From Nocardia takedensis NBRC 100417 (GTDB taxonomy: Bacteria; Actinomycetota; Actinomycetes; Mycobacteriales; Mycobacteriaceae), in assembly GCF_000308695.1 (NCBI RefSeq), contig NZ_BAGG01000063.1, forward strand, positions 1-32,469: a DNA stretch of 32,469 nucleotides, in the 5' to 3' direction. This document shows, piece by piece, positions 8,590 through 17,302 of this stretch. A model generated the notes under the pieces. It did not search any database, had not been told where the DNA came from, and was given only the letters and a program-made list of their open reading frames with translations. Made by a program: the position numbers and the translations under genes. Position 1 is the stretch's first letter. Each line of letters starts with the position of its first letter.

Positions 8590-9006
8590 CTAGTCGGGGG
8601 CGGTGATCCAGTAGTCGATGGCGCCTTGCAGCACGGTGCGGAACAGTGCGAAGTCGACGGGTTTGTAGATGTAGCTGTCCGCGCCCGCGGCATAACAGCG
8701 GTCGATGTCGGCGGCGGTGGTGGAGGAAGTGAAGACGACGATGCGCAGGTCGGCGGTGGCCGGGTCGGTGCGCAGGCGTTCGAGGAGTTGGTAGCCGTGC
8801 ACACCGGGCATGTTGAGGTCGAGCAGCACCAGCGCGGGTGGTTGCTCGGCGGCGCGCAGATGCGGCAGGGCGGTGGTGGCGTCGTCGAGGAATTCCAGAC
8901 GCAGGTGCGGGTGGGACTGGTGCAGGGCGCGGGCGATGGCTTCGCGGTCCTCTTCGCTGTCCTCGATGACCAGGACGCGGGCAGCGGTCAGGTCAGTTCC
9001 GTCCAT
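8590..9006 (-). CDS. Single-domain response regulator, Rcp1-like
   Basis: The 138-residue product is a stand-alone receiver domain. The acidic pair Glu15-Asp16, phospho-acceptor Asp63 in LVLLDLNMPG, Thr93 in VVFTSS and Lys115 in YIYKPVDF are all present. The YKPVDF...DYW ending and the VLVIEDSEEDREAI start resemble Rcp1-type regulators, which are typical partners of phytochrome kinases. It has no output domain, so it must act on another protein. Its ATG lies 19 bases inside the 3' end of the SpoIIE-type phosphatase gene, implying co-translation. The bacteriophytochrome kinase at 11053 is the best candidate phosphodonor; the link is inferred. Confidence 0.93.
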   Translation of the reverse strand: MDGTDLTAARVLVIEDSEEDREAIARALHQSHPHLRLEFLDDATTALPHLRAAEQPPALVLLDLNMPGVHGYQLLERLRTDPATADLRIVVFTSSTTAADIDRCYAAGADSYIYKPVDFALFRTVLQGAIDYWITAPD

Positions 9007-10913
9007 ACCGTGTCTCCGTTCGGGAAGCCGTGCTCATCGGTGTCGAGTTCGACGCGGGTCCAGTCGGCCGCGCCGCGCACGCGCAGTCGCGCCCGGCGCA
9101 CACCCGTCTCGCGATAGGCGCGCAGGCGGCCGATCAGCGCCGGGGCCGAGACCGGGTCCTCCCCGCGTACTCGGGTCAGGGTCTCGCGCAGTACGGGTTC
9201 GATGTCCTCGACGGGCAGCGTTTCGTCCAACACGGTCGGCCCGGTGTGGCGGAAGATCAGGACGGCGGTGTCGTCGTCCACGCGGAAGCGGTCCGCGCCG
9301 GTGGTGAGGATCTCGGCGAGGTCCGGCAGCGGATGTTCGCGCAGGCGGGTCAGGATATCGGGCAGTTCGTCCTCGAAGAAGCGGCCGTTCTCGTCGCGGG
9401 CCTCGGTGAGTCCGTCGGTGTAGAGCAGCAGATGTTCACCCAGACGCAGATCGGTGACCGCGGGACGCAGGTGCAGTTCCGGGCGGACGCCGACGAGCAT
9501 GCCCGAGCAGTCGGCCTCGACCACCGTGCCGTCGCGGCGCACGATCAGCGGCGGCGGATGACCGGCGCTGTAGAGGTGCACGGGCAGAACACCCTCCTGT
9601 GCCGCGCCGATCTCGGCGACGGCCAGCGTCAGGAACCGGGTGGTGTCGTTGGCGAGCATCTTGGCGTTGAGCGCGCCGATCGCGCGTTCCACCGAATGCC
9701 CCTCGGCCAGTAGCGTTTCCAAGGTGTGGCGGGCCAACCCGGTGAGCGCGGCGGCTTCCGCGCCGCGCCCGCAGATGTCGCCGATCAGCGCGCTCATGGT
9801 GCCGCTCGGGCGGGGGAGCAGTCCGTAGAAATCGCCGCCGACGTCGAGGCTGTGCTCGGCGACGCGGTAGGCGCTGGTGACCTCGACCCCGGGAACGGGC
9901 GGCAGCGCGGCGGGCAGCAGATGTCGCTGCAACGAGACGACGTGGCTGAGCTGTTGCGCGTAGAGGGCCGCGTTGTCGATGGCCGAGGCGGCGCGCCCGG
10001 CGAGATTGCGCAGGAAGCCGGGGTCGGCGCGGCGGGTGGAGCCCGCCCGGTGGAACAGGGTGAGCAAGCCGACGTCGCGACCGCGGGCCCGCAGCACCGC
10101 CACGGCCATGGTGTCGAGATTGGCGTCGGCGGGCAGTCCGGACTCGCGCGGACTGTCGTCGTCGGGACGTTCGCGATGCGGTTCCACGAGCGGGGCGCCG
10201 GCCCAGCGGCGGTGGTCCAGATGCTCGGCCAGGGTCGACTCGCGGCGCGCGTCGACGTGGGCGACCGCGACCGGAACCATGCGTCCGGCGCGGTCGACGT
10301 GCACGGCCGCGCCGTCGGCCAGGGCGGGCACCATCATCCTGACCACCGCGCGCAGCGTGTCCTCGATGTCGAGCGAGGAGCCCATCCGCAGCGACGCCTC
10401 GGACAGGATCGCGTCCTCGACCAGTCGGTCGGCTCGGCGGCGGCGGTCCAGGGCGGTGCGTTCGGCCGCGGCGAGGATGTCGCGGACCTGGGCCAGGCGT
10501 TCGGCGGTGTCGGCCTCCGCGACCTCGACCGCCACGCCGAGCACACCCGGTTCTCCCGTGGCCGAGCGGTGCGCGGCGAGCAGCACCTGCTTCCCGCCGG
10601 CCTCGGACACCGCCCGCGCCAACACGGGCGGCAACGCGGCGCTCGCGATCTCGACGATCCGCGCCGGCCGTTCGGTGAAGCGGACCTCGTGGCATCGCGC
10701 GAACGATTCGGCCAGTTCCGGCGCGGATCGCACGCCCCCGCCGTCGGCCCACAGCGCCGCCGAACCGGCGCGGGCGAGGAAGCTCGCACCGACCTCGGGC
10801 AGGTCGGCCAGACCGGTGAGCGCGCGTTCGGCGATATCGCCCGCGGCGTCCTCGGCGGACACCGCGCTCCACCAGCCGTGCAGAAGGTCCTGCCAGGGTG
10901 GGGGCGCTGCCAA
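8988..10913 (-). CDS. PP2C/SpoIIE-type serine phosphatase with GAF domain
   Basis: The ~641-residue protein probably dephosphorylates an anti-anti-sigma factor in a partner-switching pathway. An N-terminal ~150-residue sensor-like region is followed by a GAF domain (about 165-320), a linker helix (SLQRHLLPAALPP, 327-339), a SpoIIE phosphatase domain (about 345-556) and a ~85-residue C-terminal extension. Metal-binding positions are visible at Asp361 (VGGDFYG), Asp379 (GDICGRG), Asp500 (YTDGLTEA) and the DDDTAVLIF motif near 547. One oddity is Gly364, where GGDFYD is usual. The start is a TTG after GGAG at eight-base spacing; no ATG fits, so the start is uncertain. It overlaps the response regulator gene and diverges from the phytochrome gene. 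Confidence 0.88.
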   Translation of the reverse strand: MAAPPPWQDLLHGWWSAVSAEDAAGDIAERALTGLADLPEVGASFLARAGSAALWADGGGVRSAPELAESFARCHEVRFTERPARIVEIASAALPPVLARAVSEAGGKQVLLAAHRSATGEPGVLGVAVEVAEADTAERLAQVRDILAAAERTALDRRRRADRLVEDAILSEASLRMGSSLDIEDTLRAVVRMMVPALADGAAVHVDRAGRMVPVAVAHVDARRESTLAEHLDHRRWAGAPLVEPHRERPDDDSPRESGLPADANLDTMAVAVLRARGRDVGLLTLFHRAGSTRRADPGFLRNLAGRAASAIDNAALYAQQLSHVVSLQRHLLPAALPPVPGVEVTSAYRVAEHSLDVGGDFYGLLPRPSGTMSALIGDICGRGAEAAALTGLARHTLETLLAEGHSVERAIGALNAKMLANDTTRFLTLAVAEIGAAQEGVLPVHLYSAGHPPPLIVRRDGTVVEADCSGMLVGVRPELHLRPAVTDLRLGEHLLLYTDGLTEARDENGRFFEDELPDILTRLREHPLPDLAEILTTGADRFRVDDDTAVLIFRHTGPTVLDETLPVEDIEPVLRETLTRVRGEDPVSAPALIGRLRAYRETGVRRARLRVRGAADWTRVELDTDEHGFPNGDTVWTELT

Positions 10914-10954
10914 CTGTCGTGCTCCGCTCGTTCAGGGGACCGGGTGTGTCCGAG

Positions 10955-10967
10955 CCCTACTGTAGGG
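10955..10967. promoter_or_regulatory. Short inverted repeat between the phosphatase and phytochrome genes
   Basis: CCCTAC-T-GTAGGG is a perfect 6-bp inverted repeat in the 139-base divergent gap. On the minus strand it contains TACAGT, a possible -10 for the phosphatase gene, so it could be an operator over that promoter. CCCTAC recurs near 10992. No -35 is convincing. Confidence 0.35.
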
Positions 10968-11052
10968 TCCGGGTACGACAACTGGACGCGCGCCCTACAA
11001 GCGAGCACGACCGCTGCGATGACAGCGATGGGCACAACCGTGAAGGCGGCCG

Positions 11053-13338
11053 ATGGTGACCGAGGACTGTGATCCCGCGCGTCTGCGCGAACAGCGGGCC
11101 GAAGAAGTCGTCGGCCCGGCCTTCGATCTGTCGGAATGCCTGAACGAGCCGATCCACCGTCTCGGCGGCATCCAGTCCTACGGCGTCCTGCTCGCCGCGG
11201 ACGCCGACGGCGTGATCGTGATCGGCAGTTCCAACTGCGATCGGGTGCTCGGCGTCGAGGTCGACCAGGTGCTCGGGGCGCGCTGGGAGACGGTGCTGGG
11301 CGCGGATGCGGTCGCCGACATCCTGGCGAGTCTGGACGCGCCCACCGGGCAGCGCGCGCTGTTGGCGGTGACGCTGCCCGAGAGCGGCGCGCGCTTCGAC
11401 GTCACCGTCTACCGGTCCGAGTGCTACGTCATCTGTGAACTCGAACCCGCGGTGCCGCAGCGGCCGTTCGTGTTCTCCTCCTTCTATCCCACGGTCCGCA
11501 CCAAACTCACGCAGTTGCAGCAGTACGGGCGCGGGGTGGTCGAGGTGTGCGAGGCCGCGGTGACCGAGATCAGGGAGCTGACCGGTTACGACCGCGTGGT
11601 CGCCTACCGCTTCGAGGGGCGCGACGGGCCGGGCGAGGTGATCGCCGAATCGGTGGCCTCGGAACTGGAACCGTGGCTGGGGCTGTGGTTCCCGGCCACC
11701 GACATTCCCCCGCAGGCCCGCAGGCTCTACGAACGCAACTGGATCCGGGGCATCGCCGACGTCGAGGACGACACGGCGGCGCTGGTGTCGCTGTCCTCGG
11801 CGGGGCGACCGGTCGAGCTGGACCTGTCGGATTCGCCGCTGCGCACGGTGTCCGGCTTCCACCTCGAATACCTGCGCAACATCCAGGTCGGGTCGTCGAT
11901 GTCGGTGTCGCTGCTGCGCGACGGCAGACTGTGGGGGTTGATCGCCTGCCACGGGATCGAACCGCTGCGGCTGAGTCCCGAACTGCGGGCGGCCTGCGAA
12001 CTGTTCGGGGTCGTGCTGTCGCTGCAATTGGCCGGCCTCCAGGACGCCGAGACTTCGCGAGCACGGCAGGAAGCGCGCGGGGCGCTCTCGGATCTGGTGC
12101 TGGCCCTCGACGGTGAGGTCACCGATTCGATTCTCGGCAACGGGGATCTGCTGACCCGCCTGGTCAACGCCGATGTCGTCGCCGTGCGCGCGAGCGCGGT
12201 GAACACGGTGGTCGCGGGCGAGTCGACCCCGCTGGTGGACGCGGCGGTGACGGCGATCGCCGCGCATCTGCCGCCGATCGCGCCCGGTCAGGTGTGGAGC
12301 AGCGAGTGCCTCGGCGAGCACCACGACGACTTGGCAGCGTTCGCCCCGCAGGTGACGGGCGCGCTGGTGCTCGTCCTCGACGGCGGCGGCGATCTGATCA
12401 TGTGGCTGCGCCCCGAGCGGCACATCGCCCGCACCTGGGCGGCCGACCCCGCGCAACCGGTGCGCCTGGGTCCGCGCGGTCAACGGCTCACCCCGCGCGG
12501 TTCCTCGGCGGTGTATCAGGCGACGATCCGCGGGTGCGGTGCGCCGTGGACGGAATCCGACGCGGCCGTCGCCGAGGAGTACGGGCACGCGGTGTCGACG
12601 GTGGTGTTGCGGCACACCGCGCGACTGGCCGCGCTCAACGCCGAACTGCGCCGGGCCAACCACGATCTGGACACCTTCGCCCACGCCGCCGCGCACGAAC
12701 TGAAGGAACCGCTGCGCGGAATCTCCAACGCGGCCACCTTCATCACCGAGGATGCCGCGCCCACCCTGGACCAACTGACGGTGCGCCGCCTGGGCACCAT
12801 CCGTTCGCTGGCCCAGCGCATGGACGAACTGATCAACTCGCTGCTGCACTTCGCGCAACTGGGTCAGGCCGAACTGCGCCGCGAGGAGGTGGATCTGCGC
12901 GCGGCCACCGAGCGCGCGTTGCAGATCGCGGGGGAGCGACTGGCCGAACGCGACGTCGTGGTCGAATTGCCCGCGGCGGGTTCGGTGGTCGACGCCGATC
13001 CCGATCGGCTCCAGGAGATTCTGATCAACCTTCTGGTCAACGCCGCGAAGTACGCGCGGGAGGAACAGCCGCGCACGGTGACCGTCGGGGCTCGACCGGC
13101 CGGCGCGGTCACCGAGATCTTCGTGCGCGACAACGGCATCGGCATTCCCGAGTCCGATCACGGCGAGGTCGTGCGGCTGTTCCGGCGGCTGCACGCGCGC
13201 GGGGCTCACGGCGGCGGACACGGTGCGGGCTTGGCGATCGTTGAGCGCATCGTGCAACGGCACGAAGGCCGGCTGCGCATCGAATCCAGCCCGGGGGCGG
13301 GCACGACGATCGCCTTCACCCTCGAACCCGACGCCTGA
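11053..13338 (+). CDS. Bacteriophytochrome histidine kinase
   Basis: The 761-residue photoreceptor kinase has PAS (about 25-130), GAF (140-320), PHY (330-515) and histidine kinase (525-761) regions. Cys29, in CLNEPIH, aligns with the biliverdin-binding cysteine of bacterial phytochromes. The GAF chromophore pocket has PATDIP (Asp217), His270 in GFHLEYLRN and His300 in LIACHG; the 30-residue spacing of the two histidines matches Deinococcus BphP. The PHY tongue motif reads PRGSS (481-485) instead of PRxSF. In the kinase, His548 ([10 protein letters not shown]) is the phospho-site, with N box Asn663, DNGIGIP (693-699) and [14 protein letters not shown] 11053 follows GAAGG by six bases. It is divergent from the phosphatase/response regulator pair. 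Confidence 0.94.
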   Translation: MVTEDCDPARLREQRAEEVVGPAFDLSECLNEPIHRLGGIQSYGVLLAADADGVIVIGSSNCDRVLGVEVDQVLGARWETVLGADAVADILASLDAPTGQRALLAVTLPESGARFDVTVYRSECYVICELEPAVPQRPFVFSSFYPTVRTKLTQLQQYGRGVVEVCEAAVTEIRELTGYDRVVAYRFEGRDGPGEVIAESVASELEPWLGLWFPATDIPPQARRLYERNWIRGIADVEDDTAALVSLSSAGRPVELDLSDSPLRTVSGFHLEYLRNIQVGSSMSVSLLRDGRLWGLIACHGIEPLRLSPELRAACELFGVVLSLQLAGLQDAETSRARQEARGALSDLVLALDGEVTDSILGNGDLLTRLVNADVVAVRASAVNTVVAGESTPLVDAAVTAIAAHLPPIAPGQVWSSECLGEHHDDLAAFAPQVTGALVLVLDGGGDLIMWLRPERHIARTWAADPAQPVRLGPRGQRLTPRGSSAVYQATIRGCGAPWTESDAAVAEEYGHAVSTVVLRHTARLAALNAELRRANHDLDTFAHAAAHELKEPLRGISNAATFITEDAAPTLDQLTVRRLGTIRSLAQRMDELINSLLHFAQLGQAELRREEVDLRAATERALQIAGERLAERDVVVELPAAGSVVDADPDRLQEILINLLVNAAKYAREEQPRTVTVGARPAGAVTEIFVRDNGIGIPESDHGEVVRLFRRLHARGAHGGGHGAGLAIVERIVQRHEGRLRIESSPGAGTTIAFTLEPDA

Positions 13339-13562
13339 GATCTCCGGTTCCGCTGTGCGCGGACACGACCCGGCAAACCATCCAGTGCCACGTGATAGTG
13401 TGCGGTGCGTTCGACGGGTGTGTTAACACTCCGAGGTGTCGAGACGTTGACTCGTGTGGGGCAACGAATCTCGCGGACGCGGTGTTCCCGAACGAATACG
13501 GTGGACACGGCGGCGCGCCCGTTCGGGGCCGCCGCGACGACGATCGACAGGAGATGGTTGGT

Positions 13563-14138
13563 ATGGGTGTGAGTCTGTCCAAGGGCGGCAACGTGTCGCT
13601 GACGAAGGCGGCCCCCGGGTTGACGGCGGTGGCGGTCGGATTGGGCTGGGATGTGCGCACCACCACGGGAACCGATTTCGATCTCGACGCCAGCGCCATC
13701 GGCCTGGGCGGCGACAAGAAGGTGGCCTCCAACGGGCACTTCGTGTTCTTCAACAACCTGAAGTCGCCCGACGGCGCGATCGAGCACATCGGCGACAACC
13801 GCACCGGTGAGGGCGAGGGCGACGACGAGGTCATCAACGTCGACCTGGCCAACACCCCGGCCAACGTCGAATCGATCGTGTTCCCGGTCTCGATCTACGA
13901 CGCGGCTTCGCGCAACCAGAGCTTCGGCCAGGTGCGCAACTCCTACATCCGGGTCGTCGACCGCGCCAACGGCACCGAACTGGCGCGCTACGACCTCACC
14001 GAGGACGCCTCCACCGAGACCGCGATGGTCTTCGGTGAGCTGTACCGCAACGGCGCGGAGTGGAAGTTCCGCGCGATCGGCCAGGGCTACGCCTCCGGCC
14101 TCGAGGGCATCGCCCGCGATTTCGGCGTCGCGCTCTGA
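13563..14138 (+). CDS. terD: TerD family protein
   Basis: The 191-residue product is a canonical TerD-domain protein, a Ca2+-binding cytosolic family linked to tellurite, oxidative and other stress responses. It begins with [13 protein letters not shown] and has the acidic segments [12 protein letters not shown] and [15 protein letters not shown], which form the calcium site in characterised homologues, then [10 protein letters not shown] and a C-terminal [32 protein letters not shown]. The start at 13563 has AGGAGA eight bases upstream; an in-frame ATG nine bases earlier would overlap that site and add a non-family extension. The 224-base upstream gap holds a GTGTTAACAC palindrome (13420-13429). 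A bidirectional terminator follows. Confidence 0.95.
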   Translation: MGVSLSKGGNVSLTKAAPGLTAVAVGLGWDVRTTTGTDFDLDASAIGLGGDKKVASNGHFVFFNNLKSPDGAIEHIGDNRTGEGEGDDEVINVDLANTPANVESIVFPVSIYDAASRNQSFGQVRNSYIRVVDRANGTELARYDLTEDASTETAMVFGELYRNGAEWKFRAIGQGYASGLEGIARDFGVAL

Positions 14139-14155
14139 TCCGGTTCCAACAGCAG

Positions 14156-14190
14156 AAGCCCTGCTCGCGAATCGTTCGCGAGCAGGGCTT
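14156..14190. terminator. Bidirectional rho-independent terminator between terD and dedA
   Basis: A perfect 16-bp stem (AAGCCCTGCTCGCGAA with its complement) with a 3-base loop lies between the convergent terD and dedA genes. Two A's at the 5' base and a TTTT at 14189-14192 make it work on both strands. This is the strongest terminator in the window. Confidence 0.93.
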
Positions 14191-14202
14191 TTCGGTCAGG
14201 TG

Positions 14203-14916
14203 TCAGTGCTGCGATTCGGTGACCGGTTCGTCGGCGGAATTCCGGGTGCGCTTGGCGGCGCGACCGCGCTTGACCACCTCCACCACGATCGGCAGCACCG
14301 AGACCGCCACGATCAGCAGGAAGATCAGGTCGATGTTGTCGCGCACCACCGCGATCTGCCCGAGCAGATAGCCCAGGTAGGTCAGGCCCGCGCCCCACAG
14401 CACGCCGCCGATGACGTTGTAGGTCACGAACACCCGGTACCGCATCCCGGCCGCGCCCGCCACCACCGGCGCGAAGGTCCGCACGATCGGCACGAACCGC
14501 GCCAGCACGATGGTGATCGGACCGTGCTTCTCGAAGAAGGCGTGCGATTCATCGATGTAGGACTTCTTGAAGAAGCGGGCGTCGTCGCTCTTGAACAGTG
14601 CCGTCCCGCCGCGCGCGCCGATGAGGTAGCCGACCTGATCGCCGGCGATGGCCGCGATCGGAATGAGGATCAGCAGCACCTGGATCGGCGCGAACGGCGC
14701 GATGTCCGCGGATTTCGACGCCGCGATCAGGCCCGCCGTGAACAGCAGTGAATCGCCGGGGAGCAGCGGGAACAGCAGGCCGGACTCGATGAACACCACC
14801 GCGAGCAGGCCGACCAGCATCCAGGTGCCGAAGGAGTTGAGCAGGTTCACCGGGTCCAGGAATCCCGGCAGCAGGGCCAGATTCGCGGTGGACGAGGCCA
14901 CGGTGGAGAAGGTCAT
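14203..14916 (-). CDS. DedA family membrane protein
   Basis: The 237-residue integral membrane protein belongs to the DedA/SNARE-associated family, thought to act in lipid or proton-linked transport and envelope homeostasis. The family signature FIESGLLFPLLPGDSLLF (with the membrane-embedded Glu) and the Arg-containing motif ARFVPIVRTFAPVVAGAAGM are intact. Hydrophobic segments lie around residues 32-50, 75-97, 145-165, 172-190 and 198-215. A basic cytoplasmic tail ends the protein. The ATG has no recognisable Shine-Dalgarno sequence; instead it overlaps the stop of a short upstream ORF in an ATGA, so translation is probably coupled to it. Confidence 0.93.
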   Translation of the reverse strand: MTFSTVASSTANLALLPGFLDPVNLLNSFGTWMLVGLLAVVFIESGLLFPLLPGDSLLFTAGLIAASKSADIAPFAPIQVLLILIPIAAIAGDQVGYLIGARGGTALFKSDDARFFKKSYIDESHAFFEKHGPITIVLARFVPIVRTFAPVVAGAAGMRYRVFVTYNVIGGVLWGAGLTYLGYLLGQIAVVRDNIDLIFLLIVAVSVLPIVVEVVKRGRAAKRTRNSADEPVTESQH

Positions 14917-15002
14917 ACGCCGCGACCGCCGATCCGTGCCCGCCTGGTTCCGGCGTCGGGTGTCATCCCCGCGACGTCGGGTGGGGTGTGGTCGATGCCC
15001 AC
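14913..15002 (-). CDS. 29-residue upstream ORF coupled to dedA
   Basis: A GTG at 15002 lies eight bases after GAAGGAG (15017-15011), an excellent ribosome-binding site. It opens a 29-codon frame (MGIDHTPPDVAG..., ending in RIGGRGV) whose TGA overlaps the dedA ATG. The gene itself lacks such a site. The peptide is not hydrophobic and resembles nothing I know, so it may serve only to load ribosomes, or it may be a leader that senses translation. Evidence is positional only. Confidence 0.5.
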   Translation of the reverse strand: MGIDHTPPDVAGMTPDAGTRRARIGGRGV

Positions 15003-15159
15003 GTGCTGCTCTCCTTCATCCGGCTGTGCGCCACACAGTAACACGCTGCACTGTATGGTTGATCGGTCCCGCGTGGCTGGAAGCCGCCGGTGCGGGACGG
15101 TATCGTGGGTCGGTCTCGTCGCCGGTCCACGGCGGGATATTCGCGGACGGGAGGTGCTG

Positions 15160-15558
15160 ATGACGGAGAACCTGGTCAGGATCGGGGAACTCGCCACCCG
15201 CGCCGAAGTCAGCTCCCGGACCATCGACTACTACACCAGTCTCGGCTTGCTCGTCCCCGCCGAACGCACCGCGGGCAACTACCGCCTCTACGATCCCGCC
15301 GACGTCGACCGCATCCAGCTCATCCAACGTCTCGAGGCGCAAGGCATCTCGCTCGAGGAGATCGCGACCGCGCTGAACTCGCGTCCCGAGGACCTCGGCG
15401 ATCTGCTCGCCCGCATCGACACCGACCTGAAATCCCTGCAAACCGCCATCGGTGTCGCGCCCGGCGAGATCAACGGCCTGCTCAGCATCATCGCGGCGCG
15501 GGTGCACTCGCTGATCACCGTCGCACTCCAGATCCCACCCAATCTGCCGATGCTCTGA
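15160..15558 (+). CDS. MerR family transcriptional regulator
   Basis: The 132-residue regulator has a MerR-type winged helix (residues 5-75: IGELATRAEVSSRTIDYYTSLGLLVP, then GNYRLYDPADVDRIQLI) and a coiled-coil dimerisation helix (about 80-105). No cysteine is present, so it is not a thiol-coordinated metal sensor; the short C-terminal part (HSLITVALQIPPNLPML) may bind a small ligand or nothing. GGGAGG precedes the ATG by five bases. Its target is unknown. It diverges from dedA and its upstream ORF, so these are candidates, and a promoter-like ACAGT...ACTGT inverted repeat lies in the gap near 15035-15054. Confidence 0.88.
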   Translation: MTENLVRIGELATRAEVSSRTIDYYTSLGLLVPAERTAGNYRLYDPADVDRIQLIQRLEAQGISLEEIATALNSRPEDLGDLLARIDTDLKSLQTAIGVAPGEINGLLSIIAARVHSLITVALQIPPNLPML

Positions 15559-15690
15559 CCGCTCCGCGGCGCCGCCGGTCCGCGTTCCCCGCGTCGGGTC
15601 CCGAGTTGTGATGGCACATCCGATGATTCGGGCCGATCACGTCCCGGATTCCGGTGGCACGGGCCGCGCGCAGCGGGTTCACTGGTCATC

Positions 15691-17145
15691 ATGGCCCCGA
15701 CCGATCAACGCCGCAGCGCTACCCCCTCCGCCGCGCGGACCACGCGCGCGCCCGCGGAACTGATCGTGGTGACCCACGGGGACGACGCACCCGCCGCGCA
15801 CCGGGCGATCCGCGACAGTCTCGCGGCCGAGGCCCGGGTCAGCGGCGCGTTGCCGCCCGGCGCACGGTTGACCCGCGTCTTCGGCCCCGCGGAACGGGTC
15901 GCGCGCCGGCTCGTCGACACCGCGGCCCACCCGGAGGCCGCGCGATACCTGACCTACTTCACCGTGCGTGACGCGGGCGGCGACCTCGCCGCCGTGGCGC
16001 GACGGTTGCGCGCGGTGGACGTGGTCGACGCCGCCTACGTGAAACCGCCCACCGAACTGCCGCTCGCGCCCGGCGCGGTCGCGGGCAGGACATTGGATCC
16101 CGCGCCACCGACCACCCCGAACTTCGCGGCGCACCAGGGCTATCTGGACGCCGCGCCCCACGGTGTGGGCGCGCGGTGGGCGTGGACGCGACCCGGCGGC
16201 CGCGGCCTCGGCATCCGCGTGATCGATGTCGAGGGCGCGTGGCGCTTCACCCACGAAGACCTCACCGGCAACCAAGGCGGCGTCATCGGCGGCGACCCGT
16301 CCACCGACGCGGGGTGGCGCAACCACGGCACGGCTGTCGCCGGGGCCATCAGCGGTGACGTCAACGACCTCGGCATCACCGGTATCGCGCCCGACGCGGC
16401 CATCCGCGCGGTGTCGATCTTCGGCGGCGGATCCGCGATCGCCGTGCGCACCGCCGCCGACGCCCTCGGCCCCGGCGATGTCATCCTGCTCGAACTGCAC
16501 CGCCCCGGCCCGCGCCACGGCTTCGTCAACCGGCCCGATCAGGCCGGCTACATCGCCGTCGAATGGTGGCCCGACGACCTGGCCGCCATCCGCTACGCCA
16601 CCGCCCGCGGCATCATCGTGGTCGAAGCGGCGGGCAACGGCGCGGAAAGCCTGGACGATCCGATCTACGACACCCGTCCCGCCGACTTCCCCGCCGACTG
16701 GCGCAACCCCTTCCGCGCGGGCGAGGATTCCGGCGCGATCATCGTCGGTGCCGGCGCGCCACCGGAAGGCACGCACGGACGCGACCACGGACCGGCGCGC
16801 TCGCGGATGGCCTTCTCCAACCACGGCACACGGATCGACGCCCAGGGCTGGGGGCAGGAGGTCACCACCACCGGTTACGGCGATCTGCAAGGCGGCGGCG
16901 ACGAGGACTACTGGTACACCGACGTGTTCAGCGGCACCTCGAGCGCGTCACCGATCGTGGTCGGCGCGATAGCGTGCGCCCAGGGCATCGCCGCACAGGA
17001 AACGGGTGCGCGAGGACCCGCCGCGGTGCGGGCCGCGCTGCGCGACACCGGATCACCGCAGACCGCCGCACCGGAACGGCCCGTCGATCAACGCATCGGC
17101 GCCCTGCCCGACATCGAAGCCCTGGCGCGGCGTCTGGCGACCTGA
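15691..17145 (+). CDS. S8 family subtilisin-like serine peptidase without signal peptide
   Basis: The 484-residue protein carries the subtilase catalytic set: Asp179 (RVIDVEGAW), His212 (NHGTAVAGAI), oxyanion Asn316 (VEAAGNGAES) and Ser417 (FSGTSSASPIV). A ~125-residue N-terminal region precedes the catalytic domain and contains two segments that might form a propeptide-like fold (ELIVVTHGDDAPAAHRAIRD and YLTYFTVRDAGGDLAAVARRLRAV). No signal peptide or transmembrane segment is visible, so the enzyme is probably cytosolic or released by another route. No ATG further upstream would add one. Its neighbours give no clear functional context; the upstream MerR gene is 132 bases away. Confidence 0.9.
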   Translation: MAPTDQRRSATPSAARTTRAPAELIVVTHGDDAPAAHRAIRDSLAAEARVSGALPPGARLTRVFGPAERVARRLVDTAAHPEAARYLTYFTVRDAGGDLAAVARRLRAVDVVDAAYVKPPTELPLAPGAVAGRTLDPAPPTTPNFAAHQGYLDAAPHGVGARWAWTRPGGRGLGIRVIDVEGAWRFTHEDLTGNQGGVIGGDPSTDAGWRNHGTAVAGAISGDVNDLGITGIAPDAAIRAVSIFGGGSAIAVRTAADALGPGDVILLELHRPGPRHGFVNRPDQAGYIAVEWWPDDLAAIRYATARGIIVVEAAGNGAESLDDPIYDTRPADFPADWRNPFRAGEDSGAIIVGAGAPPEGTHGRDHGPARSRMAFSNHGTRIDAQGWGQEVTTTGYGDLQGGGDEDYWYTDVFSGTSSASPIVVGAIACAQGIAAQETGARGPAAVRAALRDTGSPQTAAPERPVDQRIGALPDIEALARRLAT

Positions 17146-17302
17146 TCCCGCTCGCGTTCGGTAATGGAAACCGGTGCGCGACGATACTTCCCGGGCAGCG
17201 AGGCGATACCGGGCCATCCCGCGCCGCCGGGATCTCGGCCGAGGCGCGCCTGACCGATGCCGCGAACAAGGGCGCTGCGGGTGCGCGACACCCTGTTCTG
17301 AT
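17146..17302. other. Gene-free stretch after the subtilase gene
   Basis: I see no gene, hairpin with a T-run or repeat here. It separates the subtilase stop from the tail of the broken CBS gene. The whole 654-base gap up to terC holds only that pseudogene and the two promoters annotated below. Confidence 0.6.

Noticed and set aside
10971..10976. GGGTAC as a sigma-B-type -10 box before the phytochrome gene
   Set aside because: No matching GTTT-like -35 lies 14-16 bases upstream, so the hexamer alone is not enough.
10957..13263. A 768-codon open frame antisense to the phytochrome gene
   Set aside because: It is an Arg/Gln/His/Gly-rich shadow produced by the high GC3 of the phytochrome gene and shows no domain; the sense strand has a complete, motif-rich protein.
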